A DNA stretch of 64,000 nt. It comes from Paraburkholderia franconis. GTDB taxonomy: Bacteria; Pseudomonadota; Gammaproteobacteria; Burkholderiales; Burkholderiaceae. The DNA is taken from the NCBI RefSeq assembly GCF_009362735.1, contig NZ_WHNP01000006.1, positions 1 through 64,000 of the forward strand, in the 5' to 3' direction. The translations under genes were made by a program, and so were the position numbers. The notes under the pieces are model-generated. The model saw only the letters and a list, made by a program, of their open reading frames with translations. It was not told the origin of the DNA and ran no database searches. Below are positions 24,664-33,685 of this stretch, piece after piece. How positions within the stretch are numbered: the first letter of the stretch is position 1; every line of letters starts with the position of its first letter.

Positions 24664-25281
24664 TTAGCGGCGGTGCGGGTTTGCGGCCTTGAGATTCGCA
24701 TCCCAGCGTGCCGCTAATGCTTGCTGCTGAGACGGTTTAGCGCCGCCGTCTGCACCAAGGTTCGGGTTTCGCGCGGCACGATTTGCATGCGCCGCAGATG
24801 CGGGAGCGGGCGTTCCTTCGAGCAACGCGAGCGCCTCGCTACGCTTCATCTGGCCTTTGAATGCCAGATTTGCTGCGAGAACAGGGTTGCGAGCAGCAGC
24901 CGGCGATGCAAAGATCGCTGCGCAGCGAGCACGCTCGCGTCGACGCGCACGAGCAACGGCGCTCTTGCCGCGCATTTCGTCGTCATCGTCATCAGCCGCC
25001 GGATCGCTATCCTTGTCTTCTTCGGCCCGACGAGATTCCTCTTCCTTCTGGCGTTCTTCCTCGGCCTTGCGCGCCTCCTCTTCCTTGCGCTCTTCCTCGG
25101 CTTTCCGCGCCTGCTCTTCTTCGTCGTCGAGCTCTTCCATGCGCTTGGCGTAGTCGTCATCGGACTCGCCGTCACGCTGCTTGCGCTCGTCATCCTGTTC
25201 CGCCGCACGTGCAGCACGCGAAGGCAAACCGGCGAGATGGGCGAACGAGAGCCCGCGCGCCGCGAGGGTGCGAATACTCAT
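24664..25281 (-). CDS. Capsid scaffolding protein
   Basis: This 205-residue protein has a long highly charged stretch (about residues 27-105) of Glu/Lys/Arg/Asp repeats forming a coiled coil, then a C-terminal Arg/Ala-rich region that could contact the capsid. Together with its place between the S49 protease and decoration genes this fits a scaffold. In lambda the scaffold is made from an internal start in the protease gene; here it is a separate gene. Confidence 0.75.
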   Translation of the reverse strand: MSIRTLAARGLSFAHLAGLPSRAARAAEQDDERKQRDGESDDDYAKRMEELDDEEEQARKAEEERKEEEARKAEEERQKEEESRRAEEDKDSDPAADDDDDEMRGKSAVARARRRERARCAAIFASPAAARNPVLAANLAFKGQMKRSEALALLEGTPAPASAAHANRAARNPNLGADGGAKPSQQQALAARWDANLKAANPHRR

Positions 25282-25308
25282 GTGTAAACCTCTTGGGGGT
25301 GGGAAATG

Positions 25309-26187
25309 TCAGCCCAGCTCTGTGAGCAGGGATTGAAATGCCTCGTCCGGCGCCATCACGGCGTCGGCGAAGCCTATCTCGACGCCAGCGGCACCGAGAA
25401 AGGTGGTTGCCTGCGTCTTACGAACGACGTCGGCGGAAAGATTACGATTGCGAGCAACCGTCTGAACGAACAGTTCGCCCATCTCGTCGACTTCAGCCTG
25501 GTACCGGTCAAGCGCCTCTTTCGAAAGCGGGTTGAACTGATTTCCGTCAGCCTTGCGATCGCCATATTTGATGATCGTGACGGTCAGACCGGCTTTGTCG
25601 ATCGCCTTGCTTTGATCGACGTGCATGCAGATCACCCCCACACTGCCAGTTCCGCCGGTCCGCGGCACGGTGATCTGCTCGCACGCACTCGCGAGCGCGT
25701 ACGCAGCGCTAAATGCCGACTCATTGAGAATTGCAAGCGTCGGCTTGATGCTGCGCGACTCGTAGATGAGGTCCGCGAGATCGAAGCAGCCAGCAACTTC
25801 CCCGCCCGGGGAATCGATCGACAACACGATCGCCTTAACCTGCTCGTCGCTCAGCGCAGCGAGAAAATTGTGGCGAATCGCGTTGTACCCAAGCATCCCG
25901 GAGGACGGCCGCAGGTTGCTGCTCTTCTGAACCAGTGTCCCGGAGACGTCGATTATTGCAACGCCTTGGTCCAGGTCGTACGGCGTTTCCTGAACCTGCA
26001 TGCTCTCGTCGTCATCCCACTCGTCGAAAGCCATCGGCTTCACGACGAGCGGCGCACCGCCAGCGAATTCGACATCAGAGATCCCGAACCGACCAGCAAG
26101 CACCCTTGCGATCACCTGCCCTTTGGAAGGATGAACGGCGAGCGGCACGTCGAATACGCGGGCCGCCGCGAACGGATAGGTTTTCAT
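25309..26187 (-). CDS. S49 family head maturation protease
   Basis: This 292-residue protein has the SppA/lambda gpC signature: 'SIDSPGGEVAG' near 123-133, the Ser nucleophile in 'NESAFSAAYALAS' near 155-167, and a Lys in 'DQSKAIDKAGLTV' near 190-204. It would cleave the scaffold and perhaps the portal during prohead maturation. It overlaps the portal stop by 4 bp. Confidence 0.9.
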   Translation of the reverse strand: MKTYPFAAARVFDVPLAVHPSKGQVIARVLAGRFGISDVEFAGGAPLVVKPMAFDEWDDDESMQVQETPYDLDQGVAIIDVSGTLVQKSSNLRPSSGMLGYNAIRHNFLAALSDEQVKAIVLSIDSPGGEVAGCFDLADLIYESRSIKPTLAILNESAFSAAYALASACEQITVPRTGGTGSVGVICMHVDQSKAIDKAGLTVTIIKYGDRKADGNQFNPLSKEALDRYQAEVDEMGELFVQTVARNRNLSADVVRKTQATTFLGAAGVEIGFADAVMAPDEAFQSLLTELG

Positions 26188-27872
26188 TGCGGTTGGGGTT
26201 CCTCAGGCGGATCGGATGCATCACTCGCGTCCTTACCGCCGGTCCAGTCCGGCAACGGAATGCCGTGCTCTTTAAACGTACGGATTTCAATGGCACGCTG
26301 AGCAATAACTTCCTCCCAGTCGCGCCCTTGCTCCGCTGCTTCGTCGCGAAGAGTCGAAAGGCCTATGTCCATGCCAAGTGCGGCACCCTGTCGTTCCTTA
26401 ACAGGATCGACCCATCCGCGCGCTACTCCGAGCCATCCGCAACGAGCATATGCGGTCGACGCCTCAATGAACTCTGGCGCGCCGTTCGGAAGCACAGATC
26501 GCAGATCTCCACGCTCCATTACTTCCTGCAGCCAAGTCGCAAACATCGGTGTTGCAGTGCCGATCTTGAATTCGGCGCTTCTGCGATTGAGCGTCTTCCA
26601 ACTTTCAAGCAACGCAGCACGCGCGCTCGAGTAGTTGGTCTTGCTCCAGTCCTGAGTGATCTGCTCAGCAGAGACGCCGAGCGCAGCTGCGATCGAGCGC
26701 AGCATCTCGTGCGCGAACTCGCCGAAACCACTGTGTGGATGCGCCGCGGCGACCTGCTTGATTTCTTCGCCGGGTGCGAGCGTCGGGACGCGGACACCGT
26801 TGAGCATCGCAGGCCGCTCTTTCGCCCAGTCAGCGCGCAGCTCCTGGTAGTAGCCCATCTCCTGCTCGCCGCCGTCGGAGTCCATGGCGGCCTCGATCAT
26901 CGCGGGATCGTATGGGCTTGTAACGTACGTACCGAAGATCGTCGCGACAGTCGCCGCCTGCAGTTCAACGCCGTAGTACCTCGCAAGCATCTTCGTGTGT
27001 GACAGCACCGGCGTGAATATCCCGATGCCTCGATTCTGTCCGGCTCGATCACGCTCAAAGTCGTGAATGACTCGGCGCCAACCGTCGTCATCCTCTCGAA
27101 CGACGCGCTCCCACTCCATCGACTGAGGCGCGTTATATGTATCGTTCTGATGCGCCTTGCGGATGTGATACGCGATCGGCACGCCGTCGTCGTCAACCTC
27201 TACGCCGCCGCGCAGATACTTCGTGTCGACCATCTGAAACGGGTTAGATAACCGGTCAGGATCGACAACAAGAAAAGCCGTCGCGTATTGCGCAGCGCCA
27301 CGCCCGATGCGATCTGGAAACCAGTGATTGACGATCAGATCTTCACCGTCGATCAGTTTGTGACGGAGCGCCAACCGCATTTGCTGCGATGCCGTCAACT
27401 GCCGCGACACGTCATTCCAGTGCCCAAGATCCTCTGAATAGACACGCCAGAGAGCCTCTACTGCCTTTCGGAATTCATCGGCCCAAACCGCATCAAATTT
27501 CTTGCTGAACAGTCGCAGGTATTGCCAATCCGGATTCGACGAAAGGCGCAGATGCGCCCCTACCGTATTATCGAGAATACGAGTAATGCCGCCGCTCGCC
27601 CAGCCATCATTCCGGGCGAGATCACGCGCACGCGCGACCATGCGGTCGCGCCAGTAGTTGATTTCCGAGTCCGGAGAGCGGATCACCGGATACCAATTAC
27701 CCATCTCCGGGGTGTCGACCCGTGACGCCTCATACGGATAGGCGCTTCCGTATGGCTGCGCCACGCTACCCGGAATGGCCAGCGGCGCACCAGATCCGGA
27801 ATCTGCGCGCGCACGTCCGCCGACTGGAAGATCCGCGAACGGCTTGCCAGTCGAATCGACGAGGAGTGACAT
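26184..27872 (-). CDS. Phage portal protein (lambda gpB-like)
   Basis: This 562-residue protein has 'RARDLARNDGWASGGITRILDNTVG' near residues 75-100 and 'VDPDRLSNPFQMVDTKYLRGGVEVDDDGVPIAYHIRK' in the middle, characteristic of lambda-type portals. It forms the dodecameric DNA channel at one capsid vertex. It shares its start base with the gpW stop. Confidence 0.93.
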   Translation of the reverse strand: MSLLVDSTGKPFADLPVGGRARADSGSGAPLAIPGSVAQPYGSAYPYEASRVDTPEMGNWYPVIRSPDSEINYWRDRMVARARDLARNDGWASGGITRILDNTVGAHLRLSSNPDWQYLRLFSKKFDAVWADEFRKAVEALWRVYSEDLGHWNDVSRQLTASQQMRLALRHKLIDGEDLIVNHWFPDRIGRGAAQYATAFLVVDPDRLSNPFQMVDTKYLRGGVEVDDDGVPIAYHIRKAHQNDTYNAPQSMEWERVVREDDDGWRRVIHDFERDRAGQNRGIGIFTPVLSHTKMLARYYGVELQAATVATIFGTYVTSPYDPAMIEAAMDSDGGEQEMGYYQELRADWAKERPAMLNGVRVPTLAPGEEIKQVAAAHPHSGFGEFAHEMLRSIAAALGVSAEQITQDWSKTNYSSARAALLESWKTLNRRSAEFKIGTATPMFATWLQEVMERGDLRSVLPNGAPEFIEASTAYARCGWLGVARGWVDPVKERQGAALGMDIGLSTLRDEAAEQGRDWEEVIAQRAIEIRTFKEHGIPLPDWTGGKDASDASDPPEEPQPQ

Positions 27873-28117
27873 CAGAAAAAGATCCTGCGAGCGCGGTGAT
27901 AGTGCGGGATGATCCCGAGGGCTTTCTGCAGCATCTGAATGCTGCGCATAATCTGAGCGAGGTCGCTCTGTTGATACGTCACCGACTTCGTGCCGTCGCC
28001 CTGGTTGTATGTGGCGCTCACGAACTTCGCACCTTGCGACAGGTCGAAGTAGGCAGCCTGCAGCGCCGCTAGCCTCGACTGCATGTCCGCAGTACTCATT
28101 CCGTCCGTGATAGCCAT
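27872..28117 (-). CDS. Head-tail joining protein gpW-like
   Basis: This 81-residue protein shows the gpW pattern 'LQAAYFDLSQGAKFVSATYNQGDGTKSVTYQQSDLAQIMRSIQML'. gpW plugs the portal after packaging. It lies between the terminase large subunit and the portal as in lambda. Confidence 0.85.
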   Translation of the reverse strand: MAITDGMSTADMQSRLAALQAAYFDLSQGAKFVSATYNQGDGTKSVTYQQSDLAQIMRSIQMLQKALGIIPHYHRARRIFF

Positions 28118-28124
28118 TTCGTTC

Positions 28125-30284
28125 CTAAGCGAGTCGGCCCGTCAATTTCTTTCGGGCTGGTTTAGCTTCAACCGGCGACGGCGCCGATGACGGCTGAGCC
28201 TCTGGCTGCACCGCTGGTTGCGGCACCCATGCCTGCTGTGAAGCGTCGTAATCAAGCGGCTGCGCTACGAGATCCGCGCGGCGATTCAGCTTCAGGCCGA
28301 GGTGCGTCAGACCGCACAGCGCGGCATACGCATACACGCGGCAGTCGAGCGCTTCGTTCGCGCGCCCCGACGGCAACTCCCATACCCGATACTTCTGACC
28401 GCCCGAGACCTTCACGACAGAGCGCTCCGACGTGAGCTGCGCGAAGTAGCCGATGTCGCGGTCGTTCGGGAAGTGCATGAAGCCCGCGCCAGCCTCTTCG
28501 ACGTGCAGCCGGTTCCGGATGGTGTCCTTCGCCGCGTTGACGCCGATGATCACCGGCCGGAAAGACGCTTTCGTCTTTCTCGTCGGTCTCTTCACAGGCC
28601 AGATCGGATTGCGCTTGCCGCTGACTGCCGACTCGCCCTTGATCGCCCAGACCTTGCGGCCTAGACGAGCCTTCGAGAAGTCGTAGACCTTCTGCGTATG
28701 GTGGCCGCCGGAGTCGATACACACCGCCATCGCTTCGAACGGTCGCCCGTCCGCGCGATGCCATATGCGATTCAGCAGCGCGTCGAGTCGATCCCACGGA
28801 TCGGGCGTTTCCATGTCGCCCTCGATCACCTCATAGGCAATCGACCAGCTTTCTTCGTTGCGGCCCCAACCGACGACTTCGACTTCGAAGCGATAGTCCT
28901 GCGTGTCAACGCCGATTGTGATCACCGCGACGCCGTCGGGCACTTCCGCCGCCCAGCGTTCGCCGCGCGCGACCAGTGCGTCGAGCTTCAGCACCTTGCC
29001 CGAGTTCGGGCGGTACGGCATGCCGGCCTGCGTGTTCCACCAGGTCTGTTTCTTCTCTTCGTCGCCGTGCGCCTTCAGCCATTTCGCTGCAATGTCTGAC
29101 GGCTTGTCCTTCTGCCACGGGCTATAGAGCTTGCTCGCCTGGAATCCAGCGTGCTCGTTGTCGACCTTCCACTCTCCGCATTCCGGGCACTTGGCGCGAT
29201 ACACCGCGTGGCGATCGCTTTCCCACCAGTCCCAGACTGTGTCGATAGCCGCGGTGGTCGTCGCCTCACGCGAGTCTTCTGGGCCGCGCCACGCGCGCTC
29301 ATATGCGTCGAGCGGAATATGCCGCGATCCGCAGCACTCGAATGACCGCGTTTGATGCCAGCGCGCGGTCTGCAATGCTCGCAGCCGATCGCCTTCCGAC
29401 CAGATTTCACCGCACGATTCGCAAGCGATCCGCGCTGTCTTCGGGAAGTGCTCGACGACGTTGCCGCTTTCGTCGCGACGCTTGTCCCAGTCGACGTGCT
29501 TGAAGAAATCCGGGAACATGCGATGCCCACAGTGCGGGCACGCGATCGACGCGCGGCGCTGATCCGATTCCTTGTAGCTGGCCTCGATCCGGCTCTCGTC
29601 CTCGACAGTCGGGGAGCACGCGCGAATCGACAGCCAGTTCACGCCAAACGTCGCCGTCCGCTCTTCGGCCAGCGCGATCGGCTCACCTTCGCGCGTCACC
29701 GGATACTTGTCGACCTCGTCCGCGAGGATGACGCGCACCGGGCGCCGCGCAAGGTTGTCGGGGCTGCCAGCGCCCGCGAGCGCGAGAAAGCCGCCGGGGA
29801 ACGCCTTAAACAGCAGCGTCTCGTCGGCATTGCGTGTTTTGCTCGTGCCTACCAGTTCGCGCAGCGCGGGCGTGACACGGATCAACGGGCTGATACGTTC
29901 CTTACTGAACTGCTCGGCAGCGTCCTCTTTCGGTTGAAGCAACAGGATCGGGCATGGATCAAGGTGCGCAAAGTATCCGAAGACGTTTTCGAGCAGCGCA
30001 GTCTTCAGCAGCTGCGTGCTCACCATCGTCGTGATGACGTGCACGCCGGGCTCGGTCACTGCGAGCATCGGCCCGCGCGCGACTTCCACCGTCGATGTTT
30101 CCCAGTTGCCGGAGGTGCTCCCGGCCTCCTTCGCCAGCTTGCGGAACTTGTCCGCCCATGCCGGCACGCTGATGCGCGGCGGTGGCGTCCACGCGCGCCG
30201 AACAGACGCACGGAGCCTGTCAGCCTTCCCTTTCGGAGAAATTGGCTTCAGGTTCGCCGAGCTGGGCGATTTGCTTGTGGACAT
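28125..30284 (-). CDS. Terminase large subunit (GpA family)
   Basis: This 719-residue protein has the packaging ATPase region with Walker B 'VILADEVDK' at about 185-193, two zinc-knuckle-like pairs ('CPHCGHRMFPDFF', 'CESCGEIW') and a C-terminal nuclease with 'ITIGVDTQDYRFEVEVVGWG'. It packages and cuts the genome. GpA-type terminases usually cut at cos, so cohesive ends are likely. It overlaps the small subunit by 65 bp in another frame. Confidence 0.94.
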   Translation of the reverse strand: MSTSKSPSSANLKPISPKGKADRLRASVRRAWTPPPRISVPAWADKFRKLAKEAGSTSGNWETSTVEVARGPMLAVTEPGVHVITTMVSTQLLKTALLENVFGYFAHLDPCPILLLQPKEDAAEQFSKERISPLIRVTPALRELVGTSKTRNADETLLFKAFPGGFLALAGAGSPDNLARRPVRVILADEVDKYPVTREGEPIALAEERTATFGVNWLSIRACSPTVEDESRIEASYKESDQRRASIACPHCGHRMFPDFFKHVDWDKRRDESGNVVEHFPKTARIACESCGEIWSEGDRLRALQTARWHQTRSFECCGSRHIPLDAYERAWRGPEDSREATTTAAIDTVWDWWESDRHAVYRAKCPECGEWKVDNEHAGFQASKLYSPWQKDKPSDIAAKWLKAHGDEEKKQTWWNTQAGMPYRPNSGKVLKLDALVARGERWAAEVPDGVAVITIGVDTQDYRFEVEVVGWGRNEESWSIAYEVIEGDMETPDPWDRLDALLNRIWHRADGRPFEAMAVCIDSGGHHTQKVYDFSKARLGRKVWAIKGESAVSGKRNPIWPVKRPTRKTKASFRPVIIGVNAAKDTIRNRLHVEEAGAGFMHFPNDRDIGYFAQLTSERSVVKVSGGQKYRVWELPSGRANEALDCRVYAYAALCGLTHLGLKLNRRADLVAQPLDYDASQQAWVPQPAVQPEAQPSSAPSPVEAKPARKKLTGRLA

Positions 30285-30813
30285 GCGCGGTTAGAGCCTC
30301 GACAACTCGGTCGGCCTCGACACCTAGGTCGGCCGCCAAGATCGGACCTACTCTGGTCGGCCAGTTAAGCCACGCATCGCGCTGCGCCCGGAACTCCTCG
30401 AAGAGGATTGCTGTTGCGGTATCCAGCTCGACGAGCGACCCGGACTTGCGTTCGTACTCGAGCTGAGCCATCAGCCCGAGATAGTTCTCTTTGAAGCAGC
30501 GAGCCTCATCGAAATCCATCAGCTCGACGTTGCCGGAAAGGATCTGCTTCGCCACGTCGCCGGCGCTTTCACCAGCTTCGAGCGTTACCCCTTTCGCTGC
30601 CTGGGTAACAGGCTGCCGCTTGTTACCTCTTGGCTTCTTCGCTGCGGGCTCGGTAACAGTGGGCACGCCGTCGCGACGATAGCGCTTCAGCAATTTGTTC
30701 GACGCCTCAACGTCGACCTCATCGCCCGCAAAGACGAGCCAGCCGCGCTCCTTCCACTTCGTGACCGTCTTCCGACTGACGCCGTGGAGTGCCGCGAACT
30801 CGCTCTGATTCAT
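30220..30813 (-). CDS. Terminase small subunit (Nu1-like)
   Basis: This 197-residue protein starts with a winged-helix DNA-recognition domain ('MNQSEFAALHGVSRKTVTKWKERGWL...DEVDVEASNKLLKRYR'), as in Nu1/DUF1441-type small subunits. The middle and C-terminal helices would oligomerise and bind the large subunit. It selects phage DNA for packaging. Confidence 0.85.
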   Translation of the reverse strand: MNQSEFAALHGVSRKTVTKWKERGWLVFAGDEVDVEASNKLLKRYRRDGVPTVTEPAAKKPRGNKRQPVTQAAKGVTLEAGESAGDVAKQILSGNVELMDFDEARCFKENYLGLMAQLEYERKSGSLVELDTATAILFEEFRAQRDAWLNWPTRVGPILAADLGVEADRVVEALTAHVHKQIAQLGEPEANFSEREG

Positions 30814-30849
30814 CGCGCGATCTGTTACCTGTTACCCAATTTTGAAAAT

Positions 30850-30990
30850 TCAGCGCTGGTCGAAAAGCGCGGTGCGCAGTGCCCGCGCATTCGGAAGGGC
30901 GCCGGAAGGACCCATCAGGCCCCGTTTCCCCTGCTTTTCGTTGCTTTCGCGCAACGTTTGTATCATTTCGTTGCGCATTCGCAACACCAT
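30850..30990 (-). CDS. Possible 46-residue coupled microprotein
   Basis: An ATG overlaps the stop of the gpZ-like gene (TAATG). The frame encodes a basic, helical 46-residue protein beginning MVLRMRNEMIQTLRES. Tight coupling and the otherwise empty 175-bp gap before the terminase genes support it. No family is recognised. Confidence 0.42.
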   Translation of the reverse strand: MVLRMRNEMIQTLRESNEKQGKRGLMGPSGALPNARALRTALFDQR

Positions 30991-31667
30991 TAGAGCTTCG
31001 CGGTTGCGATCGCCTCTCGCATCGCGGTGTCGAACTCCCGCTCGAACGTTGCGTCCACAACCTCGAAAGCCCGCTCGCCGAATTCCATGTGTTGCCGCAC
31101 CGGACGCGCATCGCCGAACCGGACGAGCAGCTTGAGATGCCCTCGCGGGCTGCCTTGAACGACAGAACCGCGTTTGCCTCGCACCTTCGTTACACGAGCA
31201 GATGGAGGGCGACGCCAAACGCCGCCGATCGTCTCGCCTGACGACGTCTTGATGTTGCCGATGAAGATGTCGGGTCGCGCCTGCAACCGCTTAAGCGCTG
31301 TCTTGCTGAAGTTGCCGTACTGATTTAGCAGGGTCTTGTCTTTCGGGTTGAGCCACGTCCGGCCCGAGCTGAGCAGCTTGTGATTGCCGCCGAACTCAAA
31401 CGGTTCAAGGTATGCCGCGGCGATGTCCTTAATGAACACGCGCGCTTCGAGGTCGCTCTTGCGTGCGCCCTTCACAGCAACCGAATTGACGGTGAATGGC
31501 GTTGGCCGGTCGAACACTTCCGGCATCGCCTCTTTCTCCGCTGCCTGCGCATTCTTCGCGACGGCTGTCAGCGCCTTTGCTGTCGCGAACGGCAGTTGGT
31601 GCTTCTCCAGATCGTTCAGCGACTTTGTCAGCCGCTTCAGGTCGTCCGAAACACTGATCTGGAACAC
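30990..31667 (-). CDS. Minor tail/neck protein, gpZ-like
   Basis: This 225-residue protein begins 'VSDDLKRLTKSLNDLEKHQLPFATAKALTAVAKNAQ', resembling the prophage minor tail protein Z family, followed by a conserved basic middle ('SSGRTWLNPKDKTLLNQYGNF'). gpZ is needed for correct head-tail joining in lambda. Unusually it lies upstream of the terminase genes rather than in the tail block. Confidence 0.65.
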   Translation of the reverse strand: MFQISVSDDLKRLTKSLNDLEKHQLPFATAKALTAVAKNAQAAEKEAMPEVFDRPTPFTVNSVAVKGARKSDLEARVFIKDIAAAYLEPFEFGGNHKLLSSGRTWLNPKDKTLLNQYGNFSKTALKRLQARPDIFIGNIKTSSGETIGGVWRRPPSARVTKVRGKRGSVVQGSPRGHLKLLVRFGDARPVRQHMEFGERAFEVVDATFEREFDTAMREAIATAKL

Positions 31668-31674
31668 GGTTGCC

Positions 31675-31947
31675 TCAGCGTTTTAGCCAAGCGGCGGGAA
31701 GCGCTTCACCGTCTTGCGGACCGTCGTATAACGGCACATCGAGCATCAGACGCGATGGCGCGCCCGCGGGAAAAGCGGTGACCGACACGAGCGCGATCGC
31801 CTTCTCAGGCAACAGCGCCGCATCGGTCGTCGCATCGGTGATGATCGCCGCCACCTTCCGCTTGCCGTTCTGCCAGATCGACGAACGCATCAATGCGATC
31901 TCGCCGACAAGGGCGTCCGCATCGATTTTCTTGGCGGCACGTGCCAT
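31675..31947 (-). CDS. Hypothetical phage protein, first of the late operon
   Basis: This 90-residue protein has no recognised domain. It starts MARAAKKIDADAL and is mostly beta-rich afterwards. It follows the strong terminator and lies 7 bp from the gpZ-like gene, so it opens the structural transcript. Confidence 0.6.
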   Translation of the reverse strand: MARAAKKIDADALVGEIALMRSSIWQNGKRKVAAIITDATTDAALLPEKAIALVSVTAFPAGAPSRLMLDVPLYDGPQDGEALPAAWLKR

Positions 31948-31960
31948 TCAGTCACCGGAA

Positions 31961-31991
31961 ATAAAAAAGCCAGCGACGAAGGCGCGCTGGC
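31961..31991 (-). terminator. Intrinsic terminator ahead of the late genes
   Basis: The stem GCCAGCG / CGCTGGC is followed on the minus strand by six U and more A/T. It separates the early leftward genes from terminase and structure genes, the place where lambda has the Q-controlled tR'. Confidence 0.82.
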
Positions 31992-32197
31992 GAATCCCGC
32001 GACTCTCGGCGCAGGAGGAGACATTCGAAGAGAGTTACCGCGCTCGGCCCGCATGGCGCGGCCCGCGATCGCGGCGCGCGACCGATTGCATCACCCTCAC
32101 GTCGCCCCATTCTCACCGGGCTTAGTGCCCAGATCGTTGCGGTGTACCGCGTCCGGTCGCAACACCAGAGCGCGGGAATGGGGCAGCGTGAAGATGC

Positions 32198-32305
32198 TCA
32201 TTCCTCGCCTTCGATTTGCTCGGCGAGATCCATGTATGTCTTGCTCAAGCCGAGGAAGATGGTACTGAGCAGGAGCAGCCATGCAGTGATAGGGTTCATG
32301 CACAT
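32198..32305 (-). CDS. 35-residue single-span membrane protein
   Basis: The frame MCMNPITAWLLLL... has one hydrophobic helix (about residues 6-20) and an acidic tail. GGAG lies about 7 nt before the ATG. The longer upstream frame is not protein-like. It lies alone between the second recombinase and the late terminator. Its function is unknown. Confidence 0.5.
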   Translation of the reverse strand: MCMNPITAWLLLLSTIFLGLSKTYMDLAEQIEGEE

Positions 32306-32637
32306 TCTGGCGCTCCAATGCAAAAAGCCCGCTTCGCTTTCGCGTTGCAGGCTTCGTTTAGGCGAACACATCCATTGATCAGTGGATGTGGGTGTCGTCA
32401 AGGACACTACCGTCATGCGGTCGTTGTCTACGAACCACATTTGCAATGCTGAGCATTGCCGACGACTCAGGGCGGATTGTATGCGCGTGCGCGCGTAGGC
32501 GCAAGCACGGCCGATCCTCTGGAGGCAAGGTTTTTGCGGTTGGGCGCCGCAATTGCCCGCTACGGATGACCCGCAGTAATCTTGCACTCTATATATGGCG
32601 CGGTTTTGCGGATTGCCGTTCGCCACTTTTCCGCCAC
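32306..32637. other. Non-coding gap with a 24-bp palindrome
   Basis: No gene is supported here. At 32367-32390 two 8-bp arms, CACATCCA and TGGATGTG, flank TTGATCAG, itself palindromic except at its ends. A second short dyad (GTGTC / GACAC) follows. This could be an operator, the recombinase's core site, or part of the late promoter/cos region. Confidence 0.5.
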
Positions 32638-33675
32638 TTACTTTGTGCTCGCTTGAGAATCAAGCCCTGCGAGTGATGCGATTCTCTGTTGCGCGCGCGC
32701 CGCAGTGTCCAGATTCTCTTCGAGGTAATGCATCGTCGTGCGGACGTCTTTGTGCCGCAGCACTCGCTGGATCGTCTGCACGGGCACGCCCTCTTCGCTC
32801 AGCAACGTGGCGAATGTGCCGCGCAGTCGATGCGGAGTCAGCCCGTCAATCTCACATGCGGAATTCGCGGCTTCGATAGCACGGCGCGCGAAACCGGGGC
32901 CGAACGGTCGACGATGCTTCGCCTCTACGATCGGCCCAGCCGACCGACGCAGAGGGCTGAGGTATTCGACCAGCCAGTTTGGCAGTGGGACGGGCGCCGC
33001 CTCGCGGCCCTTGGTTCGACCCGGCGTATAGACGCCGCGGTCCCAGTCAATCCATTCCCATCGAGCAGTCAGCGTTTCCGACTCTCGCAGCCCGATGCCT
33101 ATCATCATCCGGACGGCAATCGAGACGCCCACCTCGCCTCGGTTCCCCGCATCTATATTAGAGAGCCACGCGGCCATTAGCCTGACCGGCAACATCGTGC
33201 GCGGTCGCTTCTGGACTTTCAGCAGCTTCACAGACCATGGGATGGCCGGCATGACTTTGCGGCGCACAGCCCAGTTGCAGACGGTCTTCAGCATCTTCAG
33301 CCAATGATTCGCGCTGGCCGGCGCGTGTGTTTCGAGATGCTGGATTCGAGCCAATTCAACCTGCTCGGTGGTGATTTCGTCGAGCAGCGCATCGCCCAGA
33401 TCATAAAGATGCAGGCGACCAAACGTCTCGACATTCTTGATGTGCGCGGGACTCGCGGTAGGAGCGTGGATCGCGACCCATTGGACAACGAGCTCGCGCA
33501 ATGTCGGCACTGGCTCATCGCCGCGGGCCCATAGTCTGGTCCTGCTATACGCTCGCGCGGCGACGGCGTCGGCCTTGTGCTTCACCTTCTCCCGCGTGCT
33601 GCGCTGCACGCGTACGCCGCTGATCTGGAATCGATAGTGCCATACACTACCGACGCGGAAGAGCTGATAACCCAA
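32638..33675 (-). CDS. Second tyrosine recombinase, mid-prophage
   Basis: This protein of about 345 residues has the integrase catalytic set: Arg in 'GIGLRESE', His-x-x-Arg in 'TPHRLRGTFA', His in 'VLRHKDV' and the Tyr nucleophile in 'TTMHYLEE'. An N-terminal Arm/AP2-type strand region ('GYQLFRVGSVWHYRFQISG') and a core-binding domain precede it. I prefer the TTG start with GAGGGG about 8 nt upstream; an ATG at 33744 would overlap the upstream gene by 59 bp. The integrase near attR is a different protein, so this may be a resolvase, a remnant of another element, or the enzyme for a second site. Confidence 0.85.
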   Translation of the reverse strand: MGYQLFRVGSVWHYRFQISGVRVQRSTREKVKHKADAVAARAYSRTRLWARGDEPVPTLRELVVQWVAIHAPTASPAHIKNVETFGRLHLYDLGDALLDEITTEQVELARIQHLETHAPASANHWLKMLKTVCNWAVRRKVMPAIPWSVKLLKVQKRPRTMLPVRLMAAWLSNIDAGNRGEVGVSIAVRMMIGIGLRESETLTARWEWIDWDRGVYTPGRTKGREAAPVPLPNWLVEYLSPLRRSAGPIVEAKHRRPFGPGFARRAIEAANSACEIDGLTPHRLRGTFATLLSEEGVPVQTIQRVLRHKDVRTTMHYLEENLDTAARAQQRIASLAGLDSQASTK

Positions 33676-33685
33676 GCGTGGCCCC

